NCBI RefSeq assembly: GCF_036516575.1
Contig: NZ_DATBTY010000024.1
Coordinates: 1-64,000 of the forward strand
DNA: 64,000 bases
Reading direction: 5' to 3'
Source of the DNA: Cerasibacillus sp036516575
Lineage (GTDB): Bacteria > Bacillota > Bacilli > Bacillales > Amphibacillaceae
Part shown: one piece after another, positions 26,001 through 34,735 of the stretch
Layout of the letters: each line of letters begins with the position of its first letter
Position numbering within the stretch: position 1 is the first letter of the stretch
Made by a program: the position numbers and the translations under genes
The notes under the pieces: generated by a model
What the model saw: only the letters and a program-made list of their open reading frames with translations
Database searches by the model: none
Told to the model about the DNA's origin: nothing

Positions 26001-26640
26001 AATCATTGTAAAAAGTGATGTTGAAGAACGGGCATACGCTGTGCCAATGAATGCTCGCCTAAAAGTTTCTGTCGGTGATGAAATTATTGCTGGACAGGAA
26101 TTAACCGAAGGGTCTGTGGATCCAAAAGAACTTATTAAAGTTCAAGGGGTAGAAGGCGTTCAAGATTACCTACTACGTGAAGTCCAGCGTGTATACCGAC
26201 TGCAAGGTGTAGAAATCAGTGACAAGCACGTGGAAGTAATGGTGCGTCAAATGCTACGCAAAATCCGTGTCCTAGATGCAGGGGAAACAGATGTATTACC
26301 AGGATCATTAATGGAAATACATCAATTTAAAGATGCGAACCGCAAGGCTTTAGAAGAAGGTAAGCAACTTGCGGTAGGAAAACCTGTTTTACTCGGAATT
26401 ACGAAAGCATCCCTAGAAACGGACTCTTTCCTATCGGCTGCATCTTTCCAAGAAACAACTCGTGTGTTAACAGATGCAACGATCAAAGGCAAAGTTGATG
26501 AATTACTAGGCCTTAAAGAGAATGTTATTATCGGTAAACTCGTTCCAGCTGGAACAGGAATTGAACGCTACCGTAAAATTCAGGCGCCTACTTTTGATGA
26601 GGAAACAGAAGAGACGGAAGAAGTTGAAGAAACGGTTTAA
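23035..26640 (+). CDS. rpoC: DNA-directed RNA polymerase subunit beta'
   Basis: 1201 residues from the TTG preceded by AGGGAGGTAG; earlier codons in the frame belong to the intergenic hairpin. The N-terminal zinc site ([20 protein letters not shown], about residues 60-78), the metal-binding active-site motif [12 protein letters not shown] near 447 and the second zinc site ([13 protein letters not shown] near 890) are intact. It follows rpoB in one operon and is closed by a long terminator. Confidence 0.98.
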   Translation: [1201 protein letters not shown]

Positions 26641-26655
26641 TATGACTGTGATACA

Positions 26656-26729
26656 AAAGTAAAGAGACATGTCTAGCAAGAAATCCCCTATATTTTGATT
26701 TCTTGCTGACATCTTTACTTCTTTTTTTA
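26656..26729 (+). terminator. Long terminator after rpoC
   Basis: A long, slightly bulged stem pairs AAAGTAAAGA...CATGTC...AGCAAGAAATC with GATTTCTTGCT...GACAT...TCTTTACTT, followed by CTTTTTTT. Confidence 0.92.
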
Positions 26730-26778
26730 ATAGCAGATTAATTATTAGTAAAAATAACGAAAAAACCTACGTATTCAG

Positions 26779-26807
26779 TTGACATTAAAAAAAGAGAATG
26801 ATAATAT
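26779..26807 (+). promoter_or_regulatory. SigA promoter of the str operon
   Basis: A perfect TTGACA (26779-26784), a 17-bp spacer and TAATAT (26802-26807), upstream of rplGB-rpsL-rpsG-fusA. Confidence 0.8.
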
Positions 26808-26856
26808 ATTCAAGGTGATTCCGTTTAAAATGTGTTGCTTTGGAGGATATAGAAAG

Positions 26857-27111
26857 ATGTCTTATGAAAAAGTAACTCAAGCAAAATCGCGTTTAATTAT
26901 TGGAACAAAACAATCGCTAAAGGCTATGAAAAATGGCGAGATTTGCGATGTGTTTATAGCTGATGATGCCGACCGGAAAATCACACAAGAAGTCATTGAA
27001 ATGGCAGGAGAGTTAAGTATTCCGTGCCATTATGTTGACTCTAAGAAAAAACTAGGTCGTGCATGTGGAATTGAAGTTCACGCAGCAACAGTTTCCATAA
27101 GAAAACCTTAG
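26857..27111 (+). CDS. rplGB: L7Ae/L30e-family RNA-binding protein RplGB (YbxF)
   Basis: 84 residues from the ATG preceded by TGGAGGATA. The sequence SYEKVTQAKSRLIIGTKQSLKAM and the later KKLGRACGIEVHAATVSI match B. subtilis YbxF, a kink-turn-binding protein of the L7Ae fold. Its precise role is not settled. It is the first gene of the str operon, as in B. subtilis. Confidence 0.9.
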   Translation: MSYEKVTQAKSRLIIGTKQSLKAMKNGEICDVFIADDADRKITQEVIEMAGELSIPCHYVDSKKKLGRACGIEVHAATVSIRKP

Positions 27112-27159
27112 TTTTGGTGGGTGTTACCACGAAAGCTTTGTTTTTTTACCAAAAGATGA

Positions 27160-27177
27160 GCCACCTGGATGTGTGGC
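27160..27177 (+). other. Small hairpin in the rpsL leader
   Basis: GCCAC (27160-27164) pairs with GTGGC (27173-27177) in the 130-base gap between rplGB and rpsL. There is no T-run. A regulatory role is possible but not shown. Confidence 0.35.
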
Positions 27178-27241
27178 ATTAGAAAAAACGCATTTCAACG
27201 TGGTTCAAATCATTAAAAACGAGAAAGGAGGAACCATTAAC

Positions 27242-27655
27242 ATGCCTACAATTAACCAATTAATTCGCAAAGGTCGTAAGAGCAAACCTAAAAAATCTGA
27301 CTCACCAGCTCTTAGCAGAAACTACAACAGCTTTAAAAAGCAATTTACACGCGTTAACTCTCCGCAAAAACGTGGAGTATGTACACGTGTAGGAACACTA
27401 ACACCTAAAAAACCGAACTCAGCATTACGTAAATATGCGCGTGTTCGTTTATCAAATAACATGGAAGTAACTGCATACATTCCTGGAATTGGTCACAATC
27501 TCCAAGAACACAACGTTGTTTTACTACGTGGTGGACGTGTAAAAGACTTACCGGGTGTTCGTTATCACGTTGTACGTGGTGCATTGGATACCGCAGGAGT
27601 TGAAGGACGTATGCAAGGACGTTCTAAATACGGTGCTAAAAAACCGAAAAACTAA
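27242..27655 (+). CDS. rpsL: 30S ribosomal protein S12
   Basis: 137 residues from the ATG after AAAGGAGGAACC. The decoding-site motifs TPKKPNSALRKYARV and RGGRVKDLPGVRYH are intact, with lysines in the usual streptomycin-sensitive positions (KKPNS and RVKDLPG). S12 monitors codon-anticodon pairing. It is followed by rpsG after 29 bases. Confidence 0.98.
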   Translation: MPTINQLIRKGRKSKPKKSDSPALSRNYNSFKKQFTRVNSPQKRGVCTRVGTLTPKKPNSALRKYARVRLSNNMEVTAYIPGIGHNLQEHNVVLLRGGRVKDLPGVRYHVVRGALDTAGVEGRMQGRSKYGAKKPKN

Positions 27656-27684
27656 ACTAATACAGACAGAAGGGAGGATTTTAC

Positions 27685-28155
27685 ATGCCACGTAAAGGTC
27701 CAGTACCAAAAAGAGACGTGTTACCAGATCCGGTATACGACTCAAAATTGGTCACTCGTTTAATCAACCAAATCATGGTAGATGGTAAACGAGGAAAAGC
27801 GCAAAAGATCTTATATAAAGCATTTGAATTAGTAAAAGAAAAAAGCGGCCAACAACCAATGGACGTTTTTGAAGAAGCGATGAAAAACGTTATGCCGGTA
27901 TTAGAAGTTCGCGCACGTCGTGTTGGGGGTTCCAACTATCTTGTGCCGATGGAAGTGCGTCCAGACCGACGCCAAGCATTAGGTTTACGTTACCTTGTAA
28001 ATTATTCTCGTCTACGCGGGGAAAAAACAATGGAAGAGCGTTTAGCTAATGAAATTCTAGATGCTTCTAATAATACAGGTGCAGCAGTGAAAAAACGCGA
28101 AGAACTTCATAAGCAAGCAGAAGCTAACAAAGCGTTTGCTCACTATCGTTGGTAA
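27685..28155 (+). CDS. rpsG: 30S ribosomal protein S7
   Basis: 156 residues of the usual length, beginning MPRKGPVPKRDVLPDPVYDS with the conserved LVTRLINQIMVDGKRGKAQ after it. S7 nucleates assembly of the 30S head and lies near the E site. It starts after GGGAGGATTTTAC and is co-transcribed with rpsL and fusA. Confidence 0.98.
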   Translation: MPRKGPVPKRDVLPDPVYDSKLVTRLINQIMVDGKRGKAQKILYKAFELVKEKSGQQPMDVFEEAMKNVMPVLEVRARRVGGSNYLVPMEVRPDRRQALGLRYLVNYSRLRGEKTMEERLANEILDASNNTGAAVKKREELHKQAEANKAFAHYRW

Positions 28156-28203
28156 TCAATTAAACATTTTTATATTAATAAAAGATAGGAAGGAGAAAGA
28201 GAT

Positions 28204-30282
28204 ATGGCTAGAAAGTTCTCCTTGGAAAAGACGCGAAACATTGGTATTATGGCACACATCGATGCTGGTAAAACCACTACAACAGAGCGTATTCTTTTCT
28301 ACACAGGACGCATTCATAAGCTTGGTGAAACACATGAAGGTGCTTCACAGATGGACTGGATGGAGCAAGAGCAAGAACGCGGAATTACCATTACATCCGC
28401 AGCAACCACTGCTGAGTGGGATGGCCATCGTATCAACATCATTGATACACCAGGTCACGTAGACTTTACAGTTGAAGTTGAACGTTCACTTCGTGTACTT
28501 GATGGTGCAGTTACTGTACTTGATGCACAGTCAGGTGTAGAGCCGCAAACAGAAACAGTATGGCGTCAGGCGACAACATACGGTGTACCGAGAATTGTCT
28601 TTATTAATAAGATGGATAAAACAGGTGCGGACTTTTTATATGCAACAAACACATTAAAAGACCGTTTAGGAGCGAATGCTCATCCTGTACAACTTCCAAT
28701 CGGTGCTGAAGACCAATTCGAGGGAATCATTGATTTAATTGAAATGGAAGCACATTTCTATTTAGATGATCTCGGAACAAAATCAGATTCAGGTGAGATT
28801 CCTGCTGAATTACAAGATAAAGCAGAAGAACTTCGTGAGTCTCTAGTGGAAGCTGTTGCTGAATTAGATGAAGAATTAATGATGAAGTATCTAGAAGGCG
28901 AAGAAATCACTAAAGATGAACTTAGAGAAGCTATCCGTAAGGCAACTTTAAGTGTTGACTTCTACCCTGTATTCTGCGGCTCAGCATTTAAAAATAAAGG
29001 GGTTCAATTACTACTAGACGGTGTTATTAACTATCTTCCGGCTCCAACAGATATTCCTGCAATCCAAGGGATTGTTCCAGGAACAGAAGAAGAAGTTGAA
29101 CGTCCAGCAGACGATAATGCTCCATTCTCAGCATTAGCGTTTAAAGTTATGACAGATCCATACGTTGGTAAGCTAACCTTCTTCCGTGTGTATTCTGGTA
29201 CATTGGATGCAGGTTCATATGTACAGAACCCTACGAAAGATAAACGTGAACGTATTGGACGTATTTTACAGATGCACGCAAACCACCGTGAAGAGATTCC
29301 AACCATTTATAGTGGGGAAATTGCGGCAGCTGTAGGTTTAAAAGATACGGCAACAGGGGATACACTATGTGATGCAAAGAATCTTGTTATCCTTGAATCT
29401 ATGGAATTCCCTGAACCAGTTATCTCCGTAGCTATTGAACCTAAGACTAAAGCAGACCAAGATAAGATGGGGATCGCTTTAGGTAAGTTAGCGGAAGAAG
29501 ACCCAACATTTAAAACAGAAATGAACGCCGAAACAGGCCAAACAATCATTTCCGGTATGGGTGAACTTCACTTAGACGTTATCGTTGATCGTCTAAAACG
29601 TGAATTTAAAGTTGAAGCTAACGTAGGTGCTCCACAAGTTGCTTATCGTGAAACATTCCGTAAAGCAGCTGAAGTGGAAGGTAAATTTATTCGACAGTCT
29701 GGTGGTCGTGGTCAGTACGGACATGTTTGGGTTAAATTCGAACCACTTAAAGAAGGTGCTGGTTTCGAGTTTGAGAACAACATCGTCGGCGGGGTAGTTC
29801 CACGTGAATACATTCCAGCTGTAGAACAAGGTATCGAAGAGTCAATGGAAAATGGGGTACTTGCAGGCTATCCACTTATTGATGTGAAAGCATCACTATA
29901 CGACGGAAGCTACCATGATGTTGACTCGAATGAGATGGCATTTAAAATCGCAGCATCTATGGCATTAAAAGCTGCAAAAAATAAATGTGATCCTGTATTA
30001 CTAGAGCCAATGATGAAAGTAGAAATCGTCATTCCTGAAGAATACATGGGAGATATCATGGGTGATGTTACATCACGTCGTGGCCGTGTAGACGGAATGG
30101 AAGCTCGTGGTAATGCGCAAGTTGTTAGAGCATTTGTACCACTTGCAGAAATGTTTGGTTATGCAACAGCACTTCGTTCGAATACACAAGGTCGTGGAAC
30201 ATACACGATGTATTTTGATCACTATGAAGAAGTGCCGAAAAGCATTGCTGAAGAAATTATTGAAAAAAACACAGGTGAATAA
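28204..30282 (+). CDS. fusA: Elongation factor G
   Basis: 692 residues. GTPase motifs are AHIDAGKTT (P-loop, about residue 17), GITITSAATT (switch), DTPGHVDF and NKMDKTG. The later domains are complete and end near VPKSIAEEII. EF-G translocates tRNA-mRNA after each peptide bond. The start follows GGAAGGAGAAAG. The stop region forms a CACAGG/CCTGTG hairpin (30270-30300), and tuf follows after 100 bases. Confidence 0.98.
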   Translation: MARKFSLEKTRNIGIMAHIDAGKTTTTERILFYTGRIHKLGETHEGASQMDWMEQEQERGITITSAATTAEWDGHRINIIDTPGHVDFTVEVERSLRVLDGAVTVLDAQSGVEPQTETVWRQATTYGVPRIVFINKMDKTGADFLYATNTLKDRLGANAHPVQLPIGAEDQFEGIIDLIEMEAHFYLDDLGTKSDSGEIPAELQDKAEELRESLVEAVAELDEELMMKYLEGEEITKDELREAIRKATLSVDFYPVFCGSAFKNKGVQLLLDGVINYLPAPTDIPAIQGIVPGTEEEVERPADDNAPFSALAFKVMTDPYVGKLTFFRVYSGTLDAGSYVQNPTKDKRERIGRILQMHANHREEIPTIYSGEIAAAVGLKDTATGDTLCDAKNLVILESMEFPEPVISVAIEPKTKADQDKMGIALGKLAEEDPTFKTEMNAETGQTIISGMGELHLDVIVDRLKREFKVEANVGAPQVAYRETFRKAAEVEGKFIRQSGGRGQYGHVWVKFEPLKEGAGFEFENNIVGGVVPREYIPAVEQGIEESMENGVLAGYPLIDVKASLYDGSYHDVDSNEMAFKIAASMALKAAKNKCDPVLLEPMMKVEIVIPEEYMGDIMGDVTSRRGRVDGMEARGNAQVVRAFVPLAEMFGYATALRSNTQGRGTYTMYFDHYEEVPKSIAEEIIEKNTGE

Positions 30283-30382
30283 TTGATTTTTTCGCCTGTG
30301 TCAAGTATAACTTTGAGTAAGGCTTAGATTTTCTAAGTTTAAATAAAAAACTATTCTTTTCATTTTGAAGGAGGAACTATAA

Positions 30383-31573
30383 ATGGCTAAAGAAAAATTT
30401 GATCGCTCCAAAGAGCACGTTAACATTGGTACAATTGGACACGTTGACCATGGTAAAACAACATTAACTGCTGCAATCACAAACGTTATGAACAAATTAA
30501 ACGGTTCAGGTGAAGCAAAAGCATATGACGAAATTGACGGTGCACCAGAAGAAAGAGAACGTGGTATTACAATCGCTACTTCTCACGTAGAATATGAAAC
30601 TGAAACACGTCACTATGCACACGTTGACTGCCCAGGACACGCTGACTATGTTAAAAACATGATTACTGGTGCAGCACAAATGGACGGTGCTATTCTAGTT
30701 GTATCTGCTGCTGATGGCCCAATGCCACAAACTCGTGAGCACATCTTACTTTCACGTAACGTAGGTGTTCCAGCAATTGTTGTATTCATGAACAAAGTAG
30801 ATATGGTTGATGATGAAGAATTACTAGAATTAGTAGAAATGGAAATTCGTGAACTATTATCTGAATACGAATTCCCTGGTGACGATATCCCAGTTATTGC
30901 TGGTTCAGCACTAAAAGCATTAGAAGGTGTTGAAGAATACGAGCAAAAAATCGTTGAACTAATGAACGCTGTTGACGAATATGTACCAACTCCAGAGCGT
31001 GATACTGACAAACCATTCATGATGCCAGTTGAGGACGTATTCTCTATTACTGGTCGTGGAACAGTTGCAACTGGACGTGTAGAGCGTGGTCAAGTTAAAG
31101 TCGGAGACGAAGTAGAAGTTATCGGACTTGCTGATGAAGCTACAAAAACAACTGTTACTGGTGTTGAGATGTTCCGTAAACTTCTTGATTATGCAGAAGC
31201 AGGAGACAACATCGGTGCATTACTTCGTGGAGTAGAACGTGAAGACATTAAACGTGGTCAAGTACTTGCTCAACCAGGTACAATTACACCACATACAAAA
31301 TTCAAAGCAGAAGTTTATGTTCTATCTAAAGAAGAAGGTGGACGTCACACAGCATTCTTCTCTAACTATCGTCCACAATTCTACTTCCGTACAACTGACG
31401 TAACTGGCGTTGTTAGCTTACCAGAAGGTGTAGAAATGGTTATGCCTGGTGACAACGTAGAGATGGAAGTTGAATTGATCTCACCAATCGCGATTGAAGA
31501 CGGTACACGTTTCTCTATTCGTGAAGGTGGACGTACTGTAGGTTCAGGCGTTGTTACAGAAATCTCTAAATAA
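30383..31573 (+). CDS. tuf: Elongation factor Tu
   Basis: 396 residues. GTPase motifs GHVDHGKTT, DCPGHADYVKNMITGAAQMD and NKVDMVDD are intact; domains 2 and 3 are complete. EF-Tu brings aminoacyl-tRNA to the ribosome. It follows GAAGGAGGAAC and is closed by a strong terminator. It has heavy use of abundant-tRNA codons such as CGT and GGT, as expected for a highly expressed gene. Confidence 0.98.
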   Translation: MAKEKFDRSKEHVNIGTIGHVDHGKTTLTAAITNVMNKLNGSGEAKAYDEIDGAPEERERGITIATSHVEYETETRHYAHVDCPGHADYVKNMITGAAQMDGAILVVSAADGPMPQTREHILLSRNVGVPAIVVFMNKVDMVDDEELLELVEMEIRELLSEYEFPGDDIPVIAGSALKALEGVEEYEQKIVELMNAVDEYVPTPERDTDKPFMMPVEDVFSITGRGTVATGRVERGQVKVGDEVEVIGLADEATKTTVTGVEMFRKLLDYAEAGDNIGALLRGVEREDIKRGQVLAQPGTITPHTKFKAEVYVLSKEEGGRHTAFFSNYRPQFYFRTTDVTGVVSLPEGVEMVMPGDNVEMEVELISPIAIEDGTRFSIREGGRTVGSGVVTEISK

Positions 31574-31588
31574 TAAATAGACTGAATC

Positions 31589-31628
31589 AAATCAGGTAGC
31601 TTCTAAATAGAGCTACCTGATTTTTCTT
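31589..31628 (+). terminator. Terminator after tuf
   Basis: AAATCAGGTAGCT (31589-31601) and AGCTACCTGATTT (31611-31623) form a perfect 13-bp stem with a 9-base loop and a T-rich tail. Confidence 0.95.
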
Positions 31629-31696
31629 TTTGGGTATTCTTAACAAGTAATCATTTAAAAGGTAATGATTTTAACGAAAATAATTCCCCGTAACCC

Positions 31697-31725
31697 TTGC
31701 AATCTATATAGATAGTTTGTATAAT
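31697..31725 (+). promoter_or_regulatory. S10 operon promoter, upstream copy
   Basis: TTGCAA (31697-31702), a 17-bp spacer and TATAAT (31720-31725). Confidence 0.78.
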
Positions 31726-31759
31726 TAATAAATGTGCAATCCTATAAAAACGGAAGAAG

Positions 31760-31788
31760 TTGCATTGTCAGCGTCATTTTTGTATAAT
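31760..31788 (+). promoter_or_regulatory. S10 operon promoter, downstream copy
   Basis: TTGCAT (31760-31765), a 17-bp spacer and TATAAT (31783-31788). It lies 63 bp downstream of the first promoter; the two share the same architecture. Confidence 0.8.
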
Positions 31789-31794
31789 ATCAAC

Positions 31795-31920
31795 GTTGAC
31801 GAAAAAATAGGCAATGATGCGAAAGGTTGTTGGCACACCCGGCCCCTTTGCCATGGCGGTGCGCTAAGAAATTTTCGTGGAGCAAGTCTATTATAAAATG
31901 GGCGAAAAGGAGGGAAAGTA
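31795..31920 (+). promoter_or_regulatory. S10 operon leader
   Basis: About 125 bases of untranslated leader. A GC-rich imperfect hairpin lies in GGCACACCCGGCCCC...GCCATGGCGGTGC (about 31833-31862), unlike its AT-rich surroundings. It ends with the rpsJ ribosome binding site GGAGGG. A regulatory role is inferred from structure alone. Confidence 0.5.
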
Positions 31921-32229
31921 ATGGCAAAAGAGAAAATCAGAATTCGTTTGAAAGCATATGATTATCGTATTCTAGACCAATCCGCAGAAAAGATTGTTAA
32001 CACAGCAAAACGCTCCGGAGCAAACGTATCTGGACCAATCCCATTACCAACAGAAAGATCTGTTTATACAGTTCTAAGAGCGGTTCATAAATACAAAGAT
32101 GCTCGTGAGCAATTCGAAATGCGCACTCATAAGCGCTTGATTGATATTGTCAATCCAACGCCACAGACAGTTGATTCGTTAATGCGTCTTGACTTACCGT
32201 CTGGTGTTGACATAGAAATAAAATTATAA
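31921..32229 (+). CDS. rpsJ: 30S ribosomal protein S10
   Basis: 102 residues with the conserved KIRIRLKAYDYRILDQSAEKI start and PTPQTVDSLMRLDLPSGVDIEI end. S10 belongs to the 30S head and, with NusB, takes part in rRNA antitermination. It is the first gene of the long S10-spc-alpha ribosomal cluster and follows GGAGGGAAAGTA. Confidence 0.98.
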   Translation: MAKEKIRIRLKAYDYRILDQSAEKIVNTAKRSGANVSGPIPLPTERSVYTVLRAVHKYKDAREQFEMRTHKRLIDIVNPTPQTVDSLMRLDLPSGVDIEIKL

Positions 32230-32259
32230 TTTTGAAAGACTTTAGGAGGTGTAACGGAT

Positions 32260-32889
32260 ATGACGAAAGGAATCTTAGGCCGCAAAATCGGCATGACTCA
32301 ATTGTTTACTGAGAATGGAGAACTCATTCCAGTAACTGTTATTCAAGCTGAGCCAAATGTTGTATTACAAAAACGCACGATGGAAAATGACGGCTATGAA
32401 GCCATTCAAATCGGTTTTAAAGATCAAAAGGAATCACGTACAAACAAAGCCGCAAAGGGCCATGCTGAAAAAGCAAACACAACCCCTAAGCGCTACATTC
32501 GTGAGATCCGTAACGCAAATCTTGATGAATATGAAGTAGGTCAAGAAATTAGCGTAGATGTATTTGAACCAGGTGAAAAAATTGATGTAACAGGTACATC
32601 TAAAGGGAAAGGTTTCCAAGGATCCATTAAACGCCATAATTATGCGCGTGGACCAATGACTCACGGTTCTAGATATCACAGAGGACACGGAACGATGGGG
32701 CCTGTTGACCCTGCACGTGTATTGCCAGGAAAGAAACTCCCTGGACAAATGGGTTCAGAACAAGTAACGATTCAGAACTTAGAAGTCGTTAAAGTTGATA
32801 CAGAACGCAACCTGTTATTAATTAAAGGTAATGTACCAGGTGCAAAGAAATCATTCGTAAAAATTACGAGTGCAGTAAAGGCTAAATAA
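32260..32889 (+). CDS. rplC: 50S ribosomal protein L3
   Basis: 209 residues. The start GILGRKIGMTQLFTENGELIPV and the loop GPMTHGSRYHRGHGTMG, which reaches toward the peptidyl transferase centre, are conserved. L3 is an early 50S assembly protein. The ATG follows AGGAGGTG. The next gene rplD starts 27 bases after its stop. Confidence 0.98.
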   Translation: MTKGILGRKIGMTQLFTENGELIPVTVIQAEPNVVLQKRTMENDGYEAIQIGFKDQKESRTNKAAKGHAEKANTTPKRYIREIRNANLDEYEVGQEISVDVFEPGEKIDVTGTSKGKGFQGSIKRHNYARGPMTHGSRYHRGHGTMGPVDPARVLPGKKLPGQMGSEQVTIQNLEVVKVDTERNLLLIKGNVPGAKKSFVKITSAVKAK

Positions 32890-32915
32890 TCACATAAATG
32901 AAGGGAGGAAATGTC

Positions 32916-33539
32916 ATGCCTAAAGTAGCACTATTTAAACAAGATGGTTCACAAACAGGTGACATCGAATTAAACGAGGCTGTTTTCGGAATAGAACCGA
33001 ATACACATGTTTTACATGAAGCAGTCGTTATGCAACGCGCATCTCTACGTCAAGGAACACATAAAGTGAAAAATCGTTCCGAAGTAAGAGGAGGCGGACG
33101 TAAACCATGGCGTCAAAAAGGAACAGGTCGTGCACGCCAAGGCTCTATTCGCTCACCACAATGGGTAGGAGGCGGAGTAGTCTTTGGACCGACACCACGT
33201 AGCTATAGCTATAAGCTTCCTAAGAAAGTACGCCGTTTAGCATTAAAATCTGCTCTTTCATCGAAAGTAGCAAACGATAATGTTGTTGTATTAGAACAAT
33301 TAGCATTTGAAGCACCAAAGACAAAGCAATTTGTCGACATGCTAAACAATTTAAAAGTAGATACAAAAGCATTAATCGTTACAACAGAAAAAGACGATAA
33401 TGTAATTCGCTCAGCAAATAACCTTCAAGAAGTTAAAGTGCTAACTGTTGAAGAAGTAAATGTATTAGATTTGCTGGCGCATGACAAGCTGATCTTAACA
33501 AAAGACGCAGCGGAAAAAGCAGGGGAGGTGTTCGCGTAA
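32916..33539 (+). CDS. rplD: 50S ribosomal protein L4
   Basis: 207 residues from the ATG after GGGAGGAAATGTC; an in-frame upstream codon is not supported. The exit-tunnel loop RSEVRGGGRKPWRQKGTGRA is present near residue 60. L4 lines the peptide exit tunnel. Its stop overlaps the rplW start (TAATG). Confidence 0.97.
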   Translation: MPKVALFKQDGSQTGDIELNEAVFGIEPNTHVLHEAVVMQRASLRQGTHKVKNRSEVRGGGRKPWRQKGTGRARQGSIRSPQWVGGGVVFGPTPRSYSYKLPKKVRRLALKSALSSKVANDNVVVLEQLAFEAPKTKQFVDMLNNLKVDTKALIVTTEKDDNVIRSANNLQEVKVLTVEEVNVLDLLAHDKLILTKDAAEKAGEVFA

Positions 33540-33820
33540 TGAAAGACCCACGTGATATTATCAAACGCCCCGTCATTACAGAACATTCTGCTGACTTGAT
33601 GGCAGAAAAAAAATACACATTCGAAGTTAGCCCAAAAGCAAACAAAGCAGAGATTAAACACGCTATCGAGGTTATCTTTGATGTAAAAGTTGATAAAATA
33701 AACACAATGAATTTAAAAGGGAAGTTCAAAAGAATGGGCCGCTACGGTGGTTTCCGCCCAAATCGCAAAAAAGCGATTGTACAGCTTTCCGAAGATAGCA
33801 AGGAATTAGATTTTCTATAA
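33539..33820 (+). CDS. rplW: 50S ribosomal protein L23
   Basis: 93 residues, beginning MKDPRDIIKRPVITEHS, with the conserved YTFEVSPKANKAEIKHAIE. L23 lies at the tunnel exit and docks trigger factor and SRP. It is translationally coupled to rplD by the TAATG overlap. Confidence 0.97.
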   Translation: MKDPRDIIKRPVITEHSADLMAEKKYTFEVSPKANKAEIKHAIEVIFDVKVDKINTMNLKGKFKRMGRYGGFRPNRKKAIVQLSEDSKELDFL

Positions 33821-33843
33821 TAAAGTGAGGGAGGGAAATAAAA

Positions 33844-34671
33844 ATGGCGATTAAGAAATTCAAACCTACCACTGGCGGTAGACGTACAATGACTGTATCT
33901 ACTTTCTCAGATATTACAACAGATCGAGCTGAGAAATCATTATTAAGTCCACTAAGTAAACGTGCTGGACGTAATAACCAAGGAAGAACAACGGCGCGCT
34001 TTAAAGGAGGCGGCCATAAACGTCAATATCGTGTTATTGACTTCAAGCGAAACAAAGACGGTATACCAGGACGCGTTGCTACAATCGAATACGATCCAAA
34101 CCGTTCTGCTAACATTGCATTAATCAACTATGTTGACGGTGAAAAGCGTTATATCCTAGCACCAAAAGGTTTAAAAGTTGGCGACACTATTGAATCTGGT
34201 GAACAAGTGGATATTATCACAGGAAACGCATTACCACTTAAAAACATTCCTGTAGGTACAATTATCCATAATGTAGAATTAAAACCAGGACGTGGTGGTC
34301 AGCTTGCACGTTCTGCTGGCGCAGAAGCGCAAATCCTTGGACGCGAAGATAAGTATGTGTTAGTTCGTTTGTCTTCAGGTGAAGTTCGTTTAATCCTTGG
34401 AACATGCCGTGCAACTGTCGGCCAAGTGGGTAATGTTGAACATGAATTGATCCGTATCGGTAAAGCGGGACGTTCACGCTGGTTAGGTAAACGACCACAC
34501 GTACGTGGTTCTGTTATGAACCCAGTTGATCACCCACACGGTGGTGGTGAAGGACGTACACCAATCGGACTTAAGTCACCTGTTACACCATGGGGTCAGC
34601 CTACACTTGGATATAAAACACGTAAAGCGAAAAAGTCTGACAAATATATTGTACGTAGACGTAAAAAATAA
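33844..34671 (+). CDS. rplB: 50S ribosomal protein L2
   Basis: 275 residues. RNA-binding segments RNNQGRTTARFKGGGHKR and the C-terminal MNPVDHPHGGGEGRTPIG, which holds the conserved His near the peptidyl transferase centre, are intact. L2 is essential for subunit joining. It follows GAGGGAGGG. A short GACGGG/CCCGTC hairpin lies in the gap before rpsS. Confidence 0.98.
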   Translation: MAIKKFKPTTGGRRTMTVSTFSDITTDRAEKSLLSPLSKRAGRNNQGRTTARFKGGGHKRQYRVIDFKRNKDGIPGRVATIEYDPNRSANIALINYVDGEKRYILAPKGLKVGDTIESGEQVDIITGNALPLKNIPVGTIIHNVELKPGRGGQLARSAGAEAQILGREDKYVLVRLSSGEVRLILGTCRATVGQVGNVEHELIRIGKAGRSRWLGKRPHVRGSVMNPVDHPHGGGEGRTPIGLKSPVTPWGQPTLGYKTRKAKKSDKYIVRRRKK

Positions 34672-34735
34672 ACGAAACAGAATAGGATGACGGGATGATA
34701 ATCCCCGTCTCTTAACTCTGAAAGGAGGTTTACTC

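Noticed and set aside
30270..30300. CACAGG/CCTGTG hairpin at the fusA stop as a terminator
   Set aside because: There is no T-run after it and tuf lacks a convincing promoter of its own, so fusA-tuf readthrough is more likely.
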